Assembly (NCBI GenBank): GCA_002482685.1
Contig: DLGL01000087.1
Span: forward strand, 782-24,335
Source of the DNA: Bacteriovoracaceae bacterium UBA7695
GTDB lineage: Bacteria > Bdellovibrionota > Bacteriovoracia > Bacteriovoracales > Bacteriovoracaceae
Reading direction: 5' to 3'
Length of the DNA: 23,554 nucleotides
Part shown: positions 7,175 to 15,104 of the stretch, piece by piece
Layout: every line of letters starts with the position of its first letter
How positions within the stretch are numbered: the stretch's first letter is position 1
Notes under the pieces: generated by a model
The model's database searches: none
What the model was told of the DNA's origin: nothing
Seen by the model: the letters and a program-made list of their open reading frames with translations, nothing else
Translations under genes and position numbers: made by a program

Positions 7175-7996
7175 ATGCGTGTGACTCTATTTTTATTCAT
7201 TTTGGCATGTTTGATGGCCCTCTTTCTTTGGGTAACCTTAAGCGGTGCGTTACTAGTCGTAGGATTCGCCTTCCTGTTATTTTTAACTGTAATTACAGTA
7301 GGTTATAGTGATACAACAATCCTATTTCTTTTGGGCGCCCGGGAAATAAAAAGTACAGACGAAGCAGAGTTTTTTGCTGCTGCAGTGCAAGGAGCTTACA
7401 AACTTGCAGTGTCTCAACCGAAACTCTATTTCTATAACGGTGCCTTAGAGCGGGCCTTTGTTCTTCAAAACAATAATTCAATCAGTTTGATTCTTAGTAA
7501 AGAGCTACTAGAAATTTGCTCCCAGGATGAACTCTCAGCAATATGCTTTGAACTTCTCGTGCAGGTTAAAAAAAATCTCGCATCTAAGAGAACAAAAGTC
7601 ATGTTTGTCATCGGAACTCTATCCTGGCTGGCGCATTCAGCTATTGAACTCTTGAATAAAATTATTTCCTTCAAAGAATTTCGCCAGTCGATGAATTGGC
7701 TTCTTTATTTTTTACTTCAGCCTTGGTTTGATTTGATATTTAAACTTACGTTGGGAGAAAAATATTTTAGAAAACTTGAATCCTTGATGGAAGTTTTCCC
7801 GGTTGAGAATAATCTTTTAAAACGTGTTGGATCAAAGTTACGTCGCCCATCCGAGATCTACTCGCTTTCGAGTCATAAGATGATTGAGTTTTCCTCGGCA
7901 AATAAAAGTCGGCATTATCAGAACATAATTACGCTCGAATTTTTACCTCATGAATGGGATATGATTTTTGACCCGAAGTCAGGTGAACGTGTTTAA
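7175..7996 (+). CDS. Degenerate M48/HtpX-like membrane pseudo-peptidase
   Basis: A 273-residue inner-membrane protein with two N-terminal hydrophobic helices (about 4-20 and 22-43). Residues 63-135 then track HtpX-type M48 peptidases: 'QPKLYFYNGALERAFVLQ' resembles the NAFA strand, 'SISLILSKELLEICSQDELSAICFELLVQVKKN' resembles the ivvt-GLL-eELxaVlaHExxH stretch. The zinc motif is FELLV (125-129), with both histidines lost and Glu kept; the distal Glu-Ala-Asp helix is not recognisable. A further hydrophobic segment lies at about 143-190. I infer a non-catalytic member. It overlaps or abuts the histidine kinase gene that follows, so it may act as a partner of that sensor. No strong Shine-Dalgarno is visible before the ATG at 7175. 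Confidence 0.6.
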   Translation: MRVTLFLFILACLMALFLWVTLSGALLVVGFAFLLFLTVITVGYSDTTILFLLGAREIKSTDEAEFFAAAVQGAYKLAVSQPKLYFYNGALERAFVLQNNNSISLILSKELLEICSQDELSAICFELLVQVKKNLASKRTKVMFVIGTLSWLAHSAIELLNKIISFKEFRQSMNWLLYFLLQPWFDLIFKLTLGEKYFRKLESLMEVFPVENNLLKRVGSKLRRPSEIYSLSSHKMIEFSSANKSRHYQNIITLEFLPHEWDMIFDPKSGERV

Positions 7997-9860
7997 AAAA
8001 TTTAAAGCGATAGAGTTTTCTAAATTTGCACCCTTGCTGGTAACACTCGCCTTTATTCTAATTTTGATTCAATACTCTTTTCATCCTCTGGAATCGATCT
8101 TTTTTGATTTCTGGGTAAAAAACGATGTTTCGTCAAACAGCTTCAAAAATCCGATCGTTCTTATTGCGATGGATGAAGAGAGTGATCAGTTTTTAGGTGA
8201 AACCTACCCATACACCTACGCCTCGCATAACCGTTTGATGAGCAGGTTAATTGAAGATGATCCTGCTGTAATAAATTATTTTGTTTCACTCTTAGAACCA
8301 GATTCTGATGTGGAGGCCCGCTACCAGTCAGAATTTAACGAGTCGATTAAGAATTATTCCCCGGCCAGCGATCGGTTTAAATTTGGTACAGAGATTGATA
8401 ACTTTGGGGAACAGGTACCTCCTGAAGGACTTAGAGATATTGGTTATCACCTGGGTCAGCTTTACAAGGATCAATTAATCTTTTCAAAAGATGAGGTTGT
8501 CCGCAGGGCCATCCTGAATATATCTGGTGAGGACTCTTTACATCTTTGGACGGCCAAAAAATTTCGAGAACTTCTTGGTAAGTCACCCATCGATGCTACG
8601 GCCTACAAGGGTGCCTACTATAATTCTGAAGCTGATGCTAACTTTGCGCTCTTTAAATACTCGGGCAATCCAATAACCAGCGAAGCACAGGTAATCCCAT
8701 TTCACAGAGTTGTTGTAGGGAACTTTCCGAAAGGTTTTTTTAAAGATAAAATTGTATTAATTGGACCGCAATATCTTTCCAATACAAATGATTTTATCCT
8801 CACCCCATTTGAAAAAGAAAATGCCCGGACTCCAAAATTAATGGTCCATGCGCATGTAATTGAAGCGTTAATCTCAGAAAAAACGATTTATGATATACGT
8901 GACTTTTATACCCAGATAGCTTCTATTTTTATTGCTATAATTCTTTCCTACATAATTTCCCGGGTTCAACCAGTGAAGGGGTTAATGATTACGATCATGC
9001 TCATCATAGGAATACTTCTGGCGAGCTACCTAGCCTTTATCACCTTTGGACTATGGATTAAACTATCTCACTTAGTCCTCAGTATTTTTGTGGTGTATTA
9101 CATTTGGGTACCATTCAGGGCGATCGAGGAATACCAAACACGTTACGCGATACAGGAAGAAACCAAGCTTTTAAAACAAGTTGATAACCTGAAACAAAAT
9201 TTTATTTCACTTATGAGTCACGATCTTAAAACACCGGTGGCAAAAATTGCCGGTATCGCTGACCTCCTTAAAATCCGATTTAACAATACACCCGATCAGA
9301 CTGAGCTAATTGATAACATTGTTAACTCCACAAAAGAGTTAAATAACTTTATTAACAGTATTCTGGATCTCACAAAGATTGAGTCTCAAAACCTCACTTT
9401 GAGAAAAGAGTCGAAAGATATTAATAAGATTATAGAAGGGATTCTTGAAAAGCTGACTTTTGAAGCAGGCAGCAAACAAATGAATATCGAATCGGACCTT
9501 TCTCCTCTGTACCCTATTCAGATCGATACTGTACTAATGAATAGGGTTATTTCTAATTTGATCGAAAACGCTATCAAGTATGCGGGTAGGGAGAAATCCA
9601 TCAGGATTAAAACCTGGGATGACGCCGATTGGGTCTACATTGAGATTAAAGACAATGGCCTCGGCATAGGACCAGAAGACCTGGCGCACATTTTTGATAA
9701 GTTTTATCGGGTGAAGAACGATTCGACCCACGCAATAAAAGGCTCGGGATTGGGCCTTTATCTGGTAAAATATTTTATAGAACTCCATAATGGGGTCATT
9801 TCTGCTACCTCTCAACTTGGAGAGGGTACATCGTTTATAATTAAGTTAAAGAATGAATAG
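7989..9860 (+). CDS. CHASE2-domain sensor histidine kinase
   Basis: A membrane sensor kinase of 623 residues from this start. TM1 is at about 13-31, followed by a large extracytoplasmic CHASE2 domain (about 35-300: FDFWVKND, IVLIAMDEES, IVLIGPQYLSNTNDFILTP). Three TM helices follow at about 306-323, 331-353 and 359-376, then a short coiled coil, HisKA with SHDLKTP (phospho-acceptor His411), and HATPase with NLIENAIKYA (Asn527), DNGLGIG (555-561) and GSGLGLYLV. All catalytic boxes are intact. I choose the GTG at 7989, with AGG five bases upstream; GTG 7983 and TTG 7968 are in-frame alternatives, and any of them sits within the end of the pseudo-M48 gene. The response-regulator gene follows after 9 bp, so they form a two-component pair. 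The CHASE2 ligand is unknown. Confidence 0.88.
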   Translation: MFKKFKAIEFSKFAPLLVTLAFILILIQYSFHPLESIFFDFWVKNDVSSNSFKNPIVLIAMDEESDQFLGETYPYTYASHNRLMSRLIEDDPAVINYFVSLLEPDSDVEARYQSEFNESIKNYSPASDRFKFGTEIDNFGEQVPPEGLRDIGYHLGQLYKDQLIFSKDEVVRRAILNISGEDSLHLWTAKKFRELLGKSPIDATAYKGAYYNSEADANFALFKYSGNPITSEAQVIPFHRVVVGNFPKGFFKDKIVLIGPQYLSNTNDFILTPFEKENARTPKLMVHAHVIEALISEKTIYDIRDFYTQIASIFIAIILSYIISRVQPVKGLMITIMLIIGILLASYLAFITFGLWIKLSHLVLSIFVVYYIWVPFRAIEEYQTRYAIQEETKLLKQVDNLKQNFISLMSHDLKTPVAKIAGIADLLKIRFNNTPDQTELIDNIVNSTKELNNFINSILDLTKIESQNLTLRKESKDINKIIEGILEKLTFEAGSKQMNIESDLSPLYPIQIDTVLMNRVISNLIENAIKYAGREKSIRIKTWDDADWVYIEIKDNGLGIGPEDLAHIFDKFYRVKNDSTHAIKGSGLGLYLVKYFIELHNGVISATSQLGEGTSFIIKLKNE

Positions 9861-9869
9861 GAGTCTTTC

Positions 9870-11372
9870 ATGCATAAGGTTTTAGTTGTTGATGATGACA
9901 AAGTTCTTCAGCAGTCTGTTAAGCAGGCCCTGGAGTATCACCATTTCGTCGTAGAAGTTGCTGACAATGGAAAAGAAGCCGTCAACAAAGTCTATGGTCA
10001 GAAATATGACCTGGTTGTGATGGATGTCAACATGCCAGAAATGGATGGGATCCAGGCACTGACTGAAATTAAAAAACATGATCCGACAGTCATCGTTCTG
10101 ATCCTCACTGCTTATTCAAACGTTACAGATGCTGTTAAGGCCGTTAAGGAAGGTGCATATAACTATCTTGAAAAGCCAATAACTTCAGATAATCTTGTTG
10201 CCTTAATCAAGCGAGCTCTTAAAGCACGATCAATGGTTGAGACAGTGGGATTCTCTTCTCCAACTCTTTCAATTGGTGAGACCGCTACATCAAAAGATAA
10301 ATTTGTTGGTGAATCAAATGCCATGAAGAAAGTTTTTGATGTGATATCAAAACTGGCCAAGGTTAATACCCCTGTTCTAATTCGAGGAGAATCAGGAACT
10401 GGTAAAGAACTTGTTGCAAAGGCAATTCATTACAACTCACCAAGAAAAGACGAAAAATTTGTTACCATCAACTGTGGCGCGATTTCAGAAAACCTGATTG
10501 AGTCTGAGCTATTTGGACATGAAAAAGGTGCTTTTACCGGAGCAGATTCAAGAAAAATAGGTAAGTTTCAGTTTGCTGAAGGTGGAACTATATTTCTGGA
10601 TGAAATCGGTGATATATCGGCTGCCATGCAGGTAAAACTTCTGCGTGTTCTCCAGGAAAAAACCTTCATGCCTGTTGGTTCAAATCGAGAAGTTAAAGTC
10701 GATGTTCGTATCATTGCAGCTTCTCACAAACCATTTGAAGAGATGATTAAAGATGGGTCATTCAGGGAAGATTTATTCTACCGATTGAATGTTCTTCCTG
10801 TTTACTTACCCCCTTTGAGAGAAAGAAAAACAGATATTCCTCACCTTGTTAACCATTACATCAATTATTTTAACAATGTTCACAACCTGAAAGTTGGTGG
10901 GGCCGTTCCTGATGCTATGGACGTTCTGACAAACTACTCATGGCCTGGAAATATTCGTGAGCTTCGTAACATTATTGAGCATTGTTTTATTATGGAATCA
11001 TCAGACATGATCCATCTTCATTCTTTGCCTGCTATTGTTTTCAAAGATCAGAAAAAAGCTGAAGCCAAAGATCAAGTAGCTGCAGACAGTGTAATTGACA
11101 TGTCTGATATTCAAAATTCTGTTCTTGACGCCCCATCTGCTAAAACATCGACTGGTGGAGAAGTTCATTTCTCTTTCGGAACAAAAGTTGGTGAAGGTGG
11201 TAAATTAGACTTCGCCTTAGCTAAAGACTTGTTTGAAAAAGAATTTATTGTTCAGGCGTTGAAGATCAATAAAGGGAAAATCAATCAGACTGCATTAAAT
11301 GCCAATATTCCTAAAAAGACACTTCTAAGAAAAATTGAGAAGTATGAGATTGTTCCGAAAGATTATTACTAG
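9870..11372 (+). CDS. NtrC-family sigma-54-dependent response regulator
   Basis: A 500-residue cytoplasmic regulator and presumed partner of the kinase just upstream. The receiver domain (1-115) has phospho-acceptor Asp52 (VVMDVNMPEMDG), acidic DDD at 8-10, Thr80 and Lys102. The AAA+ domain (about 145-385) has Walker A GESGTGKE (173-180), the sigma-54-contact loop GAFTGA (220-225), Walker B IFLDEIGD (241-248) and the arginine-bearing FREDLFYRLNV. A long, probably flexible linker precedes the Fis-type helix-turn-helix (about 454-495, QTALNANIPKKTLLRKI). Intact GAFTGA argues for true RNA polymerase sigma-54 activation. AGGAG is placed well before the ATG. lspA starts 8 bp after its stop. I found no convincing -24/-12 promoter in the window that it might control. 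Confidence 0.93.
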   Translation: MHKVLVVDDDKVLQQSVKQALEYHHFVVEVADNGKEAVNKVYGQKYDLVVMDVNMPEMDGIQALTEIKKHDPTVIVLILTAYSNVTDAVKAVKEGAYNYLEKPITSDNLVALIKRALKARSMVETVGFSSPTLSIGETATSKDKFVGESNAMKKVFDVISKLAKVNTPVLIRGESGTGKELVAKAIHYNSPRKDEKFVTINCGAISENLIESELFGHEKGAFTGADSRKIGKFQFAEGGTIFLDEIGDISAAMQVKLLRVLQEKTFMPVGSNREVKVDVRIIAASHKPFEEMIKDGSFREDLFYRLNVLPVYLPPLRERKTDIPHLVNHYINYFNNVHNLKVGGAVPDAMDVLTNYSWPGNIRELRNIIEHCFIMESSDMIHLHSLPAIVFKDQKKAEAKDQVAADSVIDMSDIQNSVLDAPSAKTSTGGEVHFSFGTKVGEGGKLDFALAKDLFEKEFIVQALKINKGKINQTALNANIPKKTLLRKIEKYEIVPKDYY

Positions 11373-11380
11373 GATTTAAT

Positions 11381-11914
11381 ATGGCCCGTTTCTGGTCACT
11401 TTGTCTGACAATGGCGACTCTCATTATTCTGGACCAGCTTTCCAAGGGGGCTATCCAGACTAATTTATATTACGGTCAAACTATTCCCGTTATAGACGGT
11501 TTTTTTAGTATTGCTTACGTTAAAAACACCGGAGCAGCTTTTGGGTTTGGCGCAGGAGCAGGAGAGTGGTTCAGGATAATAATGTTTCTCGTATTACCAG
11601 TCGTATTTTGTTTCTATATTTTTTGGATGCTCATTAAAACTTTAAAGAATGCTACTTATGTCCCTCTCGCCTACGCACTTATTTTGGCAGGGGCCATTGG
11701 CAATCTGATTGATCGCTTCTCTTTAGGTTATGTTGTAGATTTTCTTTTATTCTACTGGAAAGATGAAGAGCACCACTTCCCGGCCTTCAATGTGGCCGAT
11801 AGTTGCATAACGGTAGCAGCAGTACTTCTGATTACCGATTTTTTTGTTCAGAATAGAAAAGAAAAAAATCCCCAGGCAAATACGAATGCTTCCAATACTA
11901 TTTCAAAGCCATGA
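11381..11914 (+). CDS. lspA: Lipoprotein signal peptidase (signal peptidase II)
   Basis: An inner-membrane aspartic peptidase that removes the signal peptide from diacylglyceryl-modified prolipoproteins. There are four predicted helices in 177 residues. Family signatures are present: LDQLSK (17-22), VKNTGAAFG (47-55), AGAIGNLIDR (103-112), GYVVDFLLF with catalytic Asp120, and FPAFNVADSCI with catalytic Asp140. A polar tail (QNRKEKNPQANTNASN) ends the protein. It lies 8 bp behind the response regulator and overlaps lgt by 29 bp, so both steps of lipoprotein maturation are encoded together, and at least two predicted lipoproteins lie elsewhere in the window. Confidence 0.96.
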   Translation: MARFWSLCLTMATLIILDQLSKGAIQTNLYYGQTIPVIDGFFSIAYVKNTGAAFGFGAGAGEWFRIIMFLVLPVVFCFYIFWMLIKTLKNATYVPLAYALILAGAIGNLIDRFSLGYVVDFLLFYWKDEEHHFPAFNVADSCITVAAVLLITDFFVQNRKEKNPQANTNASNTISKP

Positions 11915-12620
11915 TCTAATCCTCTATTCCTATCCTCTTTTAATGGGGATCGGATGGGGTGTTGCCTACCAGTTATTTTTTTCTCGTATTGATATACCCA
12001 TAAAATTTGCACAGATTCTCTTTTGGGGAATTTTTGTTTTTGCCTGGATTGGCTCCAAACTTCTATTTTATTTAACCACTGATTCTATTCAGGACTATGA
12101 GCTTCTTTTAAACGCCTCTTTTTGGACGGGTGGAGGCTTCGTTTTCTACGGAGGTCTCATTTTTGGAGGCTTATTCATTGCTCTTTATCGTCTTTCAAAA
12201 TTTCCACTCACGACTCAAACAATGTGGGCCCTCATGCCTGCTGTAACAGCAGGTCATGCCATAGGTCGAATAGGGTGTTTATTAGCGGGTTGCTGTTATG
12301 GGACCCAAACAAATTTTTGGTGGGCAATTGAACTTCATGGCGAGCATAGGCATCCGACGCAAATTTTGGAAAGTTTAGGTTTGATTCTATTGTTGGTGTT
12401 TATACTGAAATCTCGGGCCAGTCTGAAATCTTTTGCTCTTTATTTTATGGGCTACGGAGTTTTACGTTTTGGAATTGAGTGTCTCAGAGGGGACGCTATC
12501 CGTGGCATGTGGGCTTCATTAACACCATCACAATGGATATCAGTCTTGATGGTTTTAACGGGAGCAGCTATTTATTATTCCAATTATTTTAAATACTTAA
12601 GTTCCCGCAAAGCTAATTAG
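11886..12620 (+). CDS. lgt: Prolipoprotein diacylglyceryl transferase
   Basis: A polytopic inner-membrane enzyme that transfers diacylglycerol from phosphatidylglycerol to the lipobox cysteine, the step before LspA. The 244-residue form from ATG 11886 starts with MLPILFQSHDLILYSYP, typical of Lgt; the longer in-frame start at 11844 would add 14 charged residues and is less likely. Signature elements are FYGGLI (87-92), GRIGCLLAGCCYG (127-139; a cysteine-rich variant of the more usual GRxGNFxNxELYG), HPTQILE (156-162) and RFGIECLRGD (194-203). It overlaps the end of lspA and probably depends on translational coupling, since no strong Shine-Dalgarno precedes it. Confidence 0.93.
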   Translation: MLPILFQSHDLILYSYPLLMGIGWGVAYQLFFSRIDIPIKFAQILFWGIFVFAWIGSKLLFYLTTDSIQDYELLLNASFWTGGGFVFYGGLIFGGLFIALYRLSKFPLTTQTMWALMPAVTAGHAIGRIGCLLAGCCYGTQTNFWWAIELHGEHRHPTQILESLGLILLLVFILKSRASLKSFALYFMGYGVLRFGIECLRGDAIRGMWASLTPSQWISVLMVLTGAAIYYSNYFKYLSSRKAN

Positions 12621-12665
12621 TCAAGTTTTCAAGACTTTGGTCCGATAGGGGCACTGGATGCAAAC

Positions 12666-12670
12666 AGGAG
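12666..12670 (+). promoter_or_regulatory. Shine-Dalgarno AGGAG for a TTG start
   Basis: AGGAG lies 6 nt before TTG 12677. No ATG lies nearby in frame, so the TTG is the likely start codon. Confidence 0.65.
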
Positions 12671-12676
12671 CCCTAC

Positions 12677-13891
12677 TTGGAAAAGAAACTAAAATTTGAA
12701 TCTCTACAGCCGCGGTTTTTAAAGTACCGTAGCCATTACAAAATTTATCTCATATCACTGCTCACACTTTCCGGGCTCATCCTTTCATTCTGGGGTTTTA
12801 AGTTTACTCAGGATAGTTTTGCTAATGTGATCAAAGAGTACAATTACGAATTCTGGCTGAGTATAAGTTACTACACACTTTTTGGTTGTTTTTATGTGTT
12901 CTGGCTCAGACACCGACTCAATAGATCTGTGCAGGTTTACCCTACTTATCTTAATGTTCATAACATGGGCAAAGTTGAGCAAGTTGAATTCGCTGACGTT
13001 GAATCCGTCGGAGTTGTCTGTTGGTCAGTTTTTTATTTTAAAATGAAAAACGGAGTTAAACATTATTTTAGTTCAAGTCTTGAACGAGTAGATTATATCT
13101 GGGAAGGATTCTATGAGGCCCGTCCGGAACTGATTAGCCAGGAAGATTACAATTCTTTCAGAACTAAACTCGTGCAATATGATCATCATCAAAAGCGAAA
13201 AGAATGGTTTTTCCGTCATAAGTTAGTCGATCTTTTTAACTGGATTGTTCTCCCATTTTCTTTTTTTGTGACAACCTATCTTATACAGACCAAGGAAATT
13301 GTTATCAACCAACAGGGTATGTATTTCTTTCGTTTATTCATGTACGCGCTTCTCATACTAATGATAACCACATTTTTTTATTCAATTGTTCTCAAGAGAT
13401 TTATTTTTGATAAAAGAGTCAAAGTTCAAATGAGCTCTAAGCCTGATGATAAACTTCGTGATCTTGAATTTGAAGGTATTGTTCTTCATCGATCTAAAAT
13501 GCTTCAAATGATAACGGCGACATTTCTTTTTGCCTTGATCATCCGGTCTGAAATGAATCTATTTTCGGTGACAAAACTCAAAGAAGATTTGACCTCATTT
13601 AACCTACAAACAGGTAAAACAATTATTGTGGATAATCGTTTTAACTGCACCATGTGTAAATACCCTGTCCGTGATGGAGATTTAGTCATGTTCGGAAAGG
13701 GAACCTTGGGTCAAATTATGGCCACTGAGGGTGATATGGTAGGGCAAATTTCACAGGATAAAACCGGCAGAATAATCGCCAGTGAAAACATTCAAGAAGT
13801 TCCTAAAGGCCATGTTGCTATCAAGCTCGCGAAACAAGACAACATTGTGATGATTCGATTAGAAGACTTAATTGGTAAAATACAAAAGTAA
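12677..13891 (+). CDS. Membrane protein with PH-like and degenerate S26 signal-peptidase-like domains
   Basis: A 404-residue protein of unknown function with a TTG start supported by AGGAG. Hydrophobic helices lie at about 22-41 and 59-76, and a soluble strand-rich block at 85-135 (VQVYPTYLNVHNMGKVEQVEF) looks like a bacterial PH domain. Two more helices follow at 188-204 and 216-239, then one at 276-291. The C-terminus (305-404) follows the S26 signal peptidase outline: TMCKYPVRDGDLVMF resembles SMxPTLxxGDxV, GQIMATEGDMV resembles KRVVGxPGDxV, EVPKGHVAIK resembles the VPxGHxFV strand, and DLIGKIQK resembles the terminal GK motif. The nucleophile serine reads Thr and the general-base lysine reads Gly, so it should be inactive as a peptidase. 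Position behind lspA and lgt suggests an envelope role. The domain calls are by eye. Confidence 0.55.
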   Translation: MEKKLKFESLQPRFLKYRSHYKIYLISLLTLSGLILSFWGFKFTQDSFANVIKEYNYEFWLSISYYTLFGCFYVFWLRHRLNRSVQVYPTYLNVHNMGKVEQVEFADVESVGVVCWSVFYFKMKNGVKHYFSSSLERVDYIWEGFYEARPELISQEDYNSFRTKLVQYDHHQKRKEWFFRHKLVDLFNWIVLPFSFFVTTYLIQTKEIVINQQGMYFFRLFMYALLILMITTFFYSIVLKRFIFDKRVKVQMSSKPDDKLRDLEFEGIVLHRSKMLQMITATFLFALIIRSEMNLFSVTKLKEDLTSFNLQTGKTIIVDNRFNCTMCKYPVRDGDLVMFGKGTLGQIMATEGDMVGQISQDKTGRIIASENIQEVPKGHVAIKLAKQDNIVMIRLEDLIGKIQK

Positions 13892-13915
13892 TGCAGTTTT
13901 TTTGAATTCCCCTAG

Positions 13916-13941
13916 AATAAGTGGAAGTTAGTCCACTTATT
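13916..13941 (+). repeat. Perfect 10-bp inverted repeat in the leader of the barrel genes
   Basis: AATAAGTGGA (13916-13925) and TCCACTTATT (13932-13941) are separated by a 6-nt loop. The hairpin ends 2 nt before the AGGAG ribosome site of the next gene and has no T-run after it. It could be an mRNA leader structure, an operator, or a weak terminator of the preceding gene; TAGAAT at 13913-13918, a possible -10 box, overlaps its left arm. Confidence 0.6.
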
Positions 13942-13943
13942 CC

Positions 13944-13948
13944 AGGAG
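13944..13948 (+). promoter_or_regulatory. Shine-Dalgarno AGGAG for a TTG start
   Basis: AGGAG lies 7 nt before TTG 13956, which begins a complete signal peptide (MRQLFKYFALSLFLLS). Confidence 0.65.
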
Positions 13949-13955
13949 TTTCATT

Positions 13956-14537
13956 TTGAGACAACTATTTAAATACTTCGCCCTCTCACTCTTTTTACTT
14001 TCTACTCATTCATCAAATGCTGCCTTACTTATTGAGCCCGTTATTGGTTATTCATCGGGAAAGTACAATGCAACGATTAAAGAGCTAGCAAGCGGGACGG
14101 AAATTGATGATTTTTCAGAAAGCATCAAAGGGTCGAGTTACGGTGGAAGAATCGGTTACCAAAACTTAGGTTTTCAATTTGGTGTTGATTATTTAGCCTC
14201 AAAAATGGACCTTGATGGAGATGATTTTACGACTTCTGAATTGGGTGTGTTTGCCGGTTTTGAATTCCCTATCTTGTTTAGAGTCTATGGTGGCTACATT
14301 TTATCTGGAACTGGTAAAACAGAAGATGAGGATGGAAATAGTCTAGATTTTAAAGGGGGAAGTGGACCCAAAATTGGACTTGGCTTTACATTGCTCCCAT
14401 TTTTAGATGTAAACCTTGAGTACCGGTCGGTAAAGTATGACACATATGAATTCTCAGACGGGGGATTCGATTTCGGAGTTGACAGTGATTACTCTGCAGT
14501 CATGCTAGGATTATCATTTCCTATAACTCTCTTTTAA
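13956..14537 (+). CDS. Outer-membrane beta-barrel protein, copy 1
   Basis: A 193-residue exported protein. The signal peptide MRQLFKYFALSLFLLSTHSSNA is followed by a probable cleavage before ALLIEP. The mature part is an alternation of amphipathic strands (IEPVIGYSSGKY, YGGRIGYQNLGFQFGVDYL, FEFPILFRVYGGYIL, KIGLGFTLLPFLDVNLEYRSVKY, YSAVMLGLSFPITLF) and ends in Phe, as outer-membrane barrels do; eight strands are likely. Acidic loops (DLDGDD, EDEDGN, DDFSES) would face outward. The start is a TTG with a strong AGGAG. It is followed at 9 bp by a paralogue with the same strand order. A pore, adhesin or structural role cannot be decided. Confidence 0.8.
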   Translation: MRQLFKYFALSLFLLSTHSSNAALLIEPVIGYSSGKYNATIKELASGTEIDDFSESIKGSSYGGRIGYQNLGFQFGVDYLASKMDLDGDDFTTSELGVFAGFEFPILFRVYGGYILSGTGKTEDEDGNSLDFKGGSGPKIGLGFTLLPFLDVNLEYRSVKYDTYEFSDGGFDFGVDSDYSAVMLGLSFPITLF

Positions 14538-14546
14538 TTTTCCCCT

Positions 14547-15104
14547 GTGAAAAGTTTTAAGCTTAAATCCTTCATTTCTTTTTGCCTTTTAATACTCTGC
14601 TTTACTGCTAAGGCAGGAGTATTAATTGAGCCCTTAATAGGTTACTCATTTGGTAAATTTCAGAGTGAAACCACACCCGGTGGTCAGAGTGATGAACTGA
14701 GTATTAAAGGTGCGAGTTACGGTGGTCGTCTTGGTTACCAGAACTTAGGTTTTCAGCTTGGTCTTGATTATCTTTCATCTAATATGTCAGGTGATGACGT
14801 GGACCTTAAGGCTTCGGAGCTTGGTCTGTTTGTTGGATTCGAATTTCCCATTCTGCTTAGAGTTTATGCAGGATATGTCCTTTCTGGTAAAGGAAGTTTG
14901 ACTGGTGATTCGGAGGAAGATGATACGAGTTTTAAAGGTGGCACGGGACCAAAGGTAGGTCTGGGTATTACGCTTCTTCCTTTTTTAGATTTCAACATAG
15001 ACTATCGCAGTATTACGTATGATTCAGAGAAAGCAGACGGCGTGACTTTTGATGCTAACTACAATGCAATTATGGTAGGTTTTTCACTACCTTTTGTTTT
15101 ATAA
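14547..15104 (+). CDS. Outer-membrane beta-barrel protein, copy 2 (tandem paralogue)
   Basis: A 185-residue paralogue of the preceding gene. The signal peptide MKSFKLKSFISFCLLILCFTAKA precedes GVLIEPLIGYSFGKF. Shared blocks include YGGRLGYQNLGFQLGLDYL, SELGLFVGFEFPILLRVYAGY and KGGTGPKVGLGITLLPFLD, against close equivalents in copy 1; loops differ in length and sequence but stay acidic. The start codon is GTG with only a pyrimidine-rich CCCCT in front, so translation may be coupled to copy 1, whose stop is 9 bp away. The stop TAA interlocks with that of the convergent gene at 15099 (TTATAA). Confidence 0.8.
   Translation: MKSFKLKSFISFCLLILCFTAKAGVLIEPLIGYSFGKFQSETTPGGQSDELSIKGASYGGRLGYQNLGFQLGLDYLSSNMSGDDVDLKASELGLFVGFEFPILLRVYAGYVLSGKGSLTGDSEEDDTSFKGGTGPKVGLGITLLPFLDFNIDYRSITYDSEKADGVTFDANYNAIMVGFSLPFVL

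Noticed and set aside
9534..9815. Minus-strand frame of 93 codons inside the histidine kinase
   Set aside because: It lies wholly antisense to the conserved HATPase domain and shows no protein motif.
12648..12661. GG-N10-GC spacing resembling a sigma-54 promoter before the 12677 gene
   Set aside because: The TGGCAC element is out of register, and the predicted start point (about 12672) would fall after the ribosome site.
12601..12676. AAGTTTTCAAGACTT-like inverted repeat after lgt as a terminator
   Set aside because: The arms pair imperfectly and no T-run follows.
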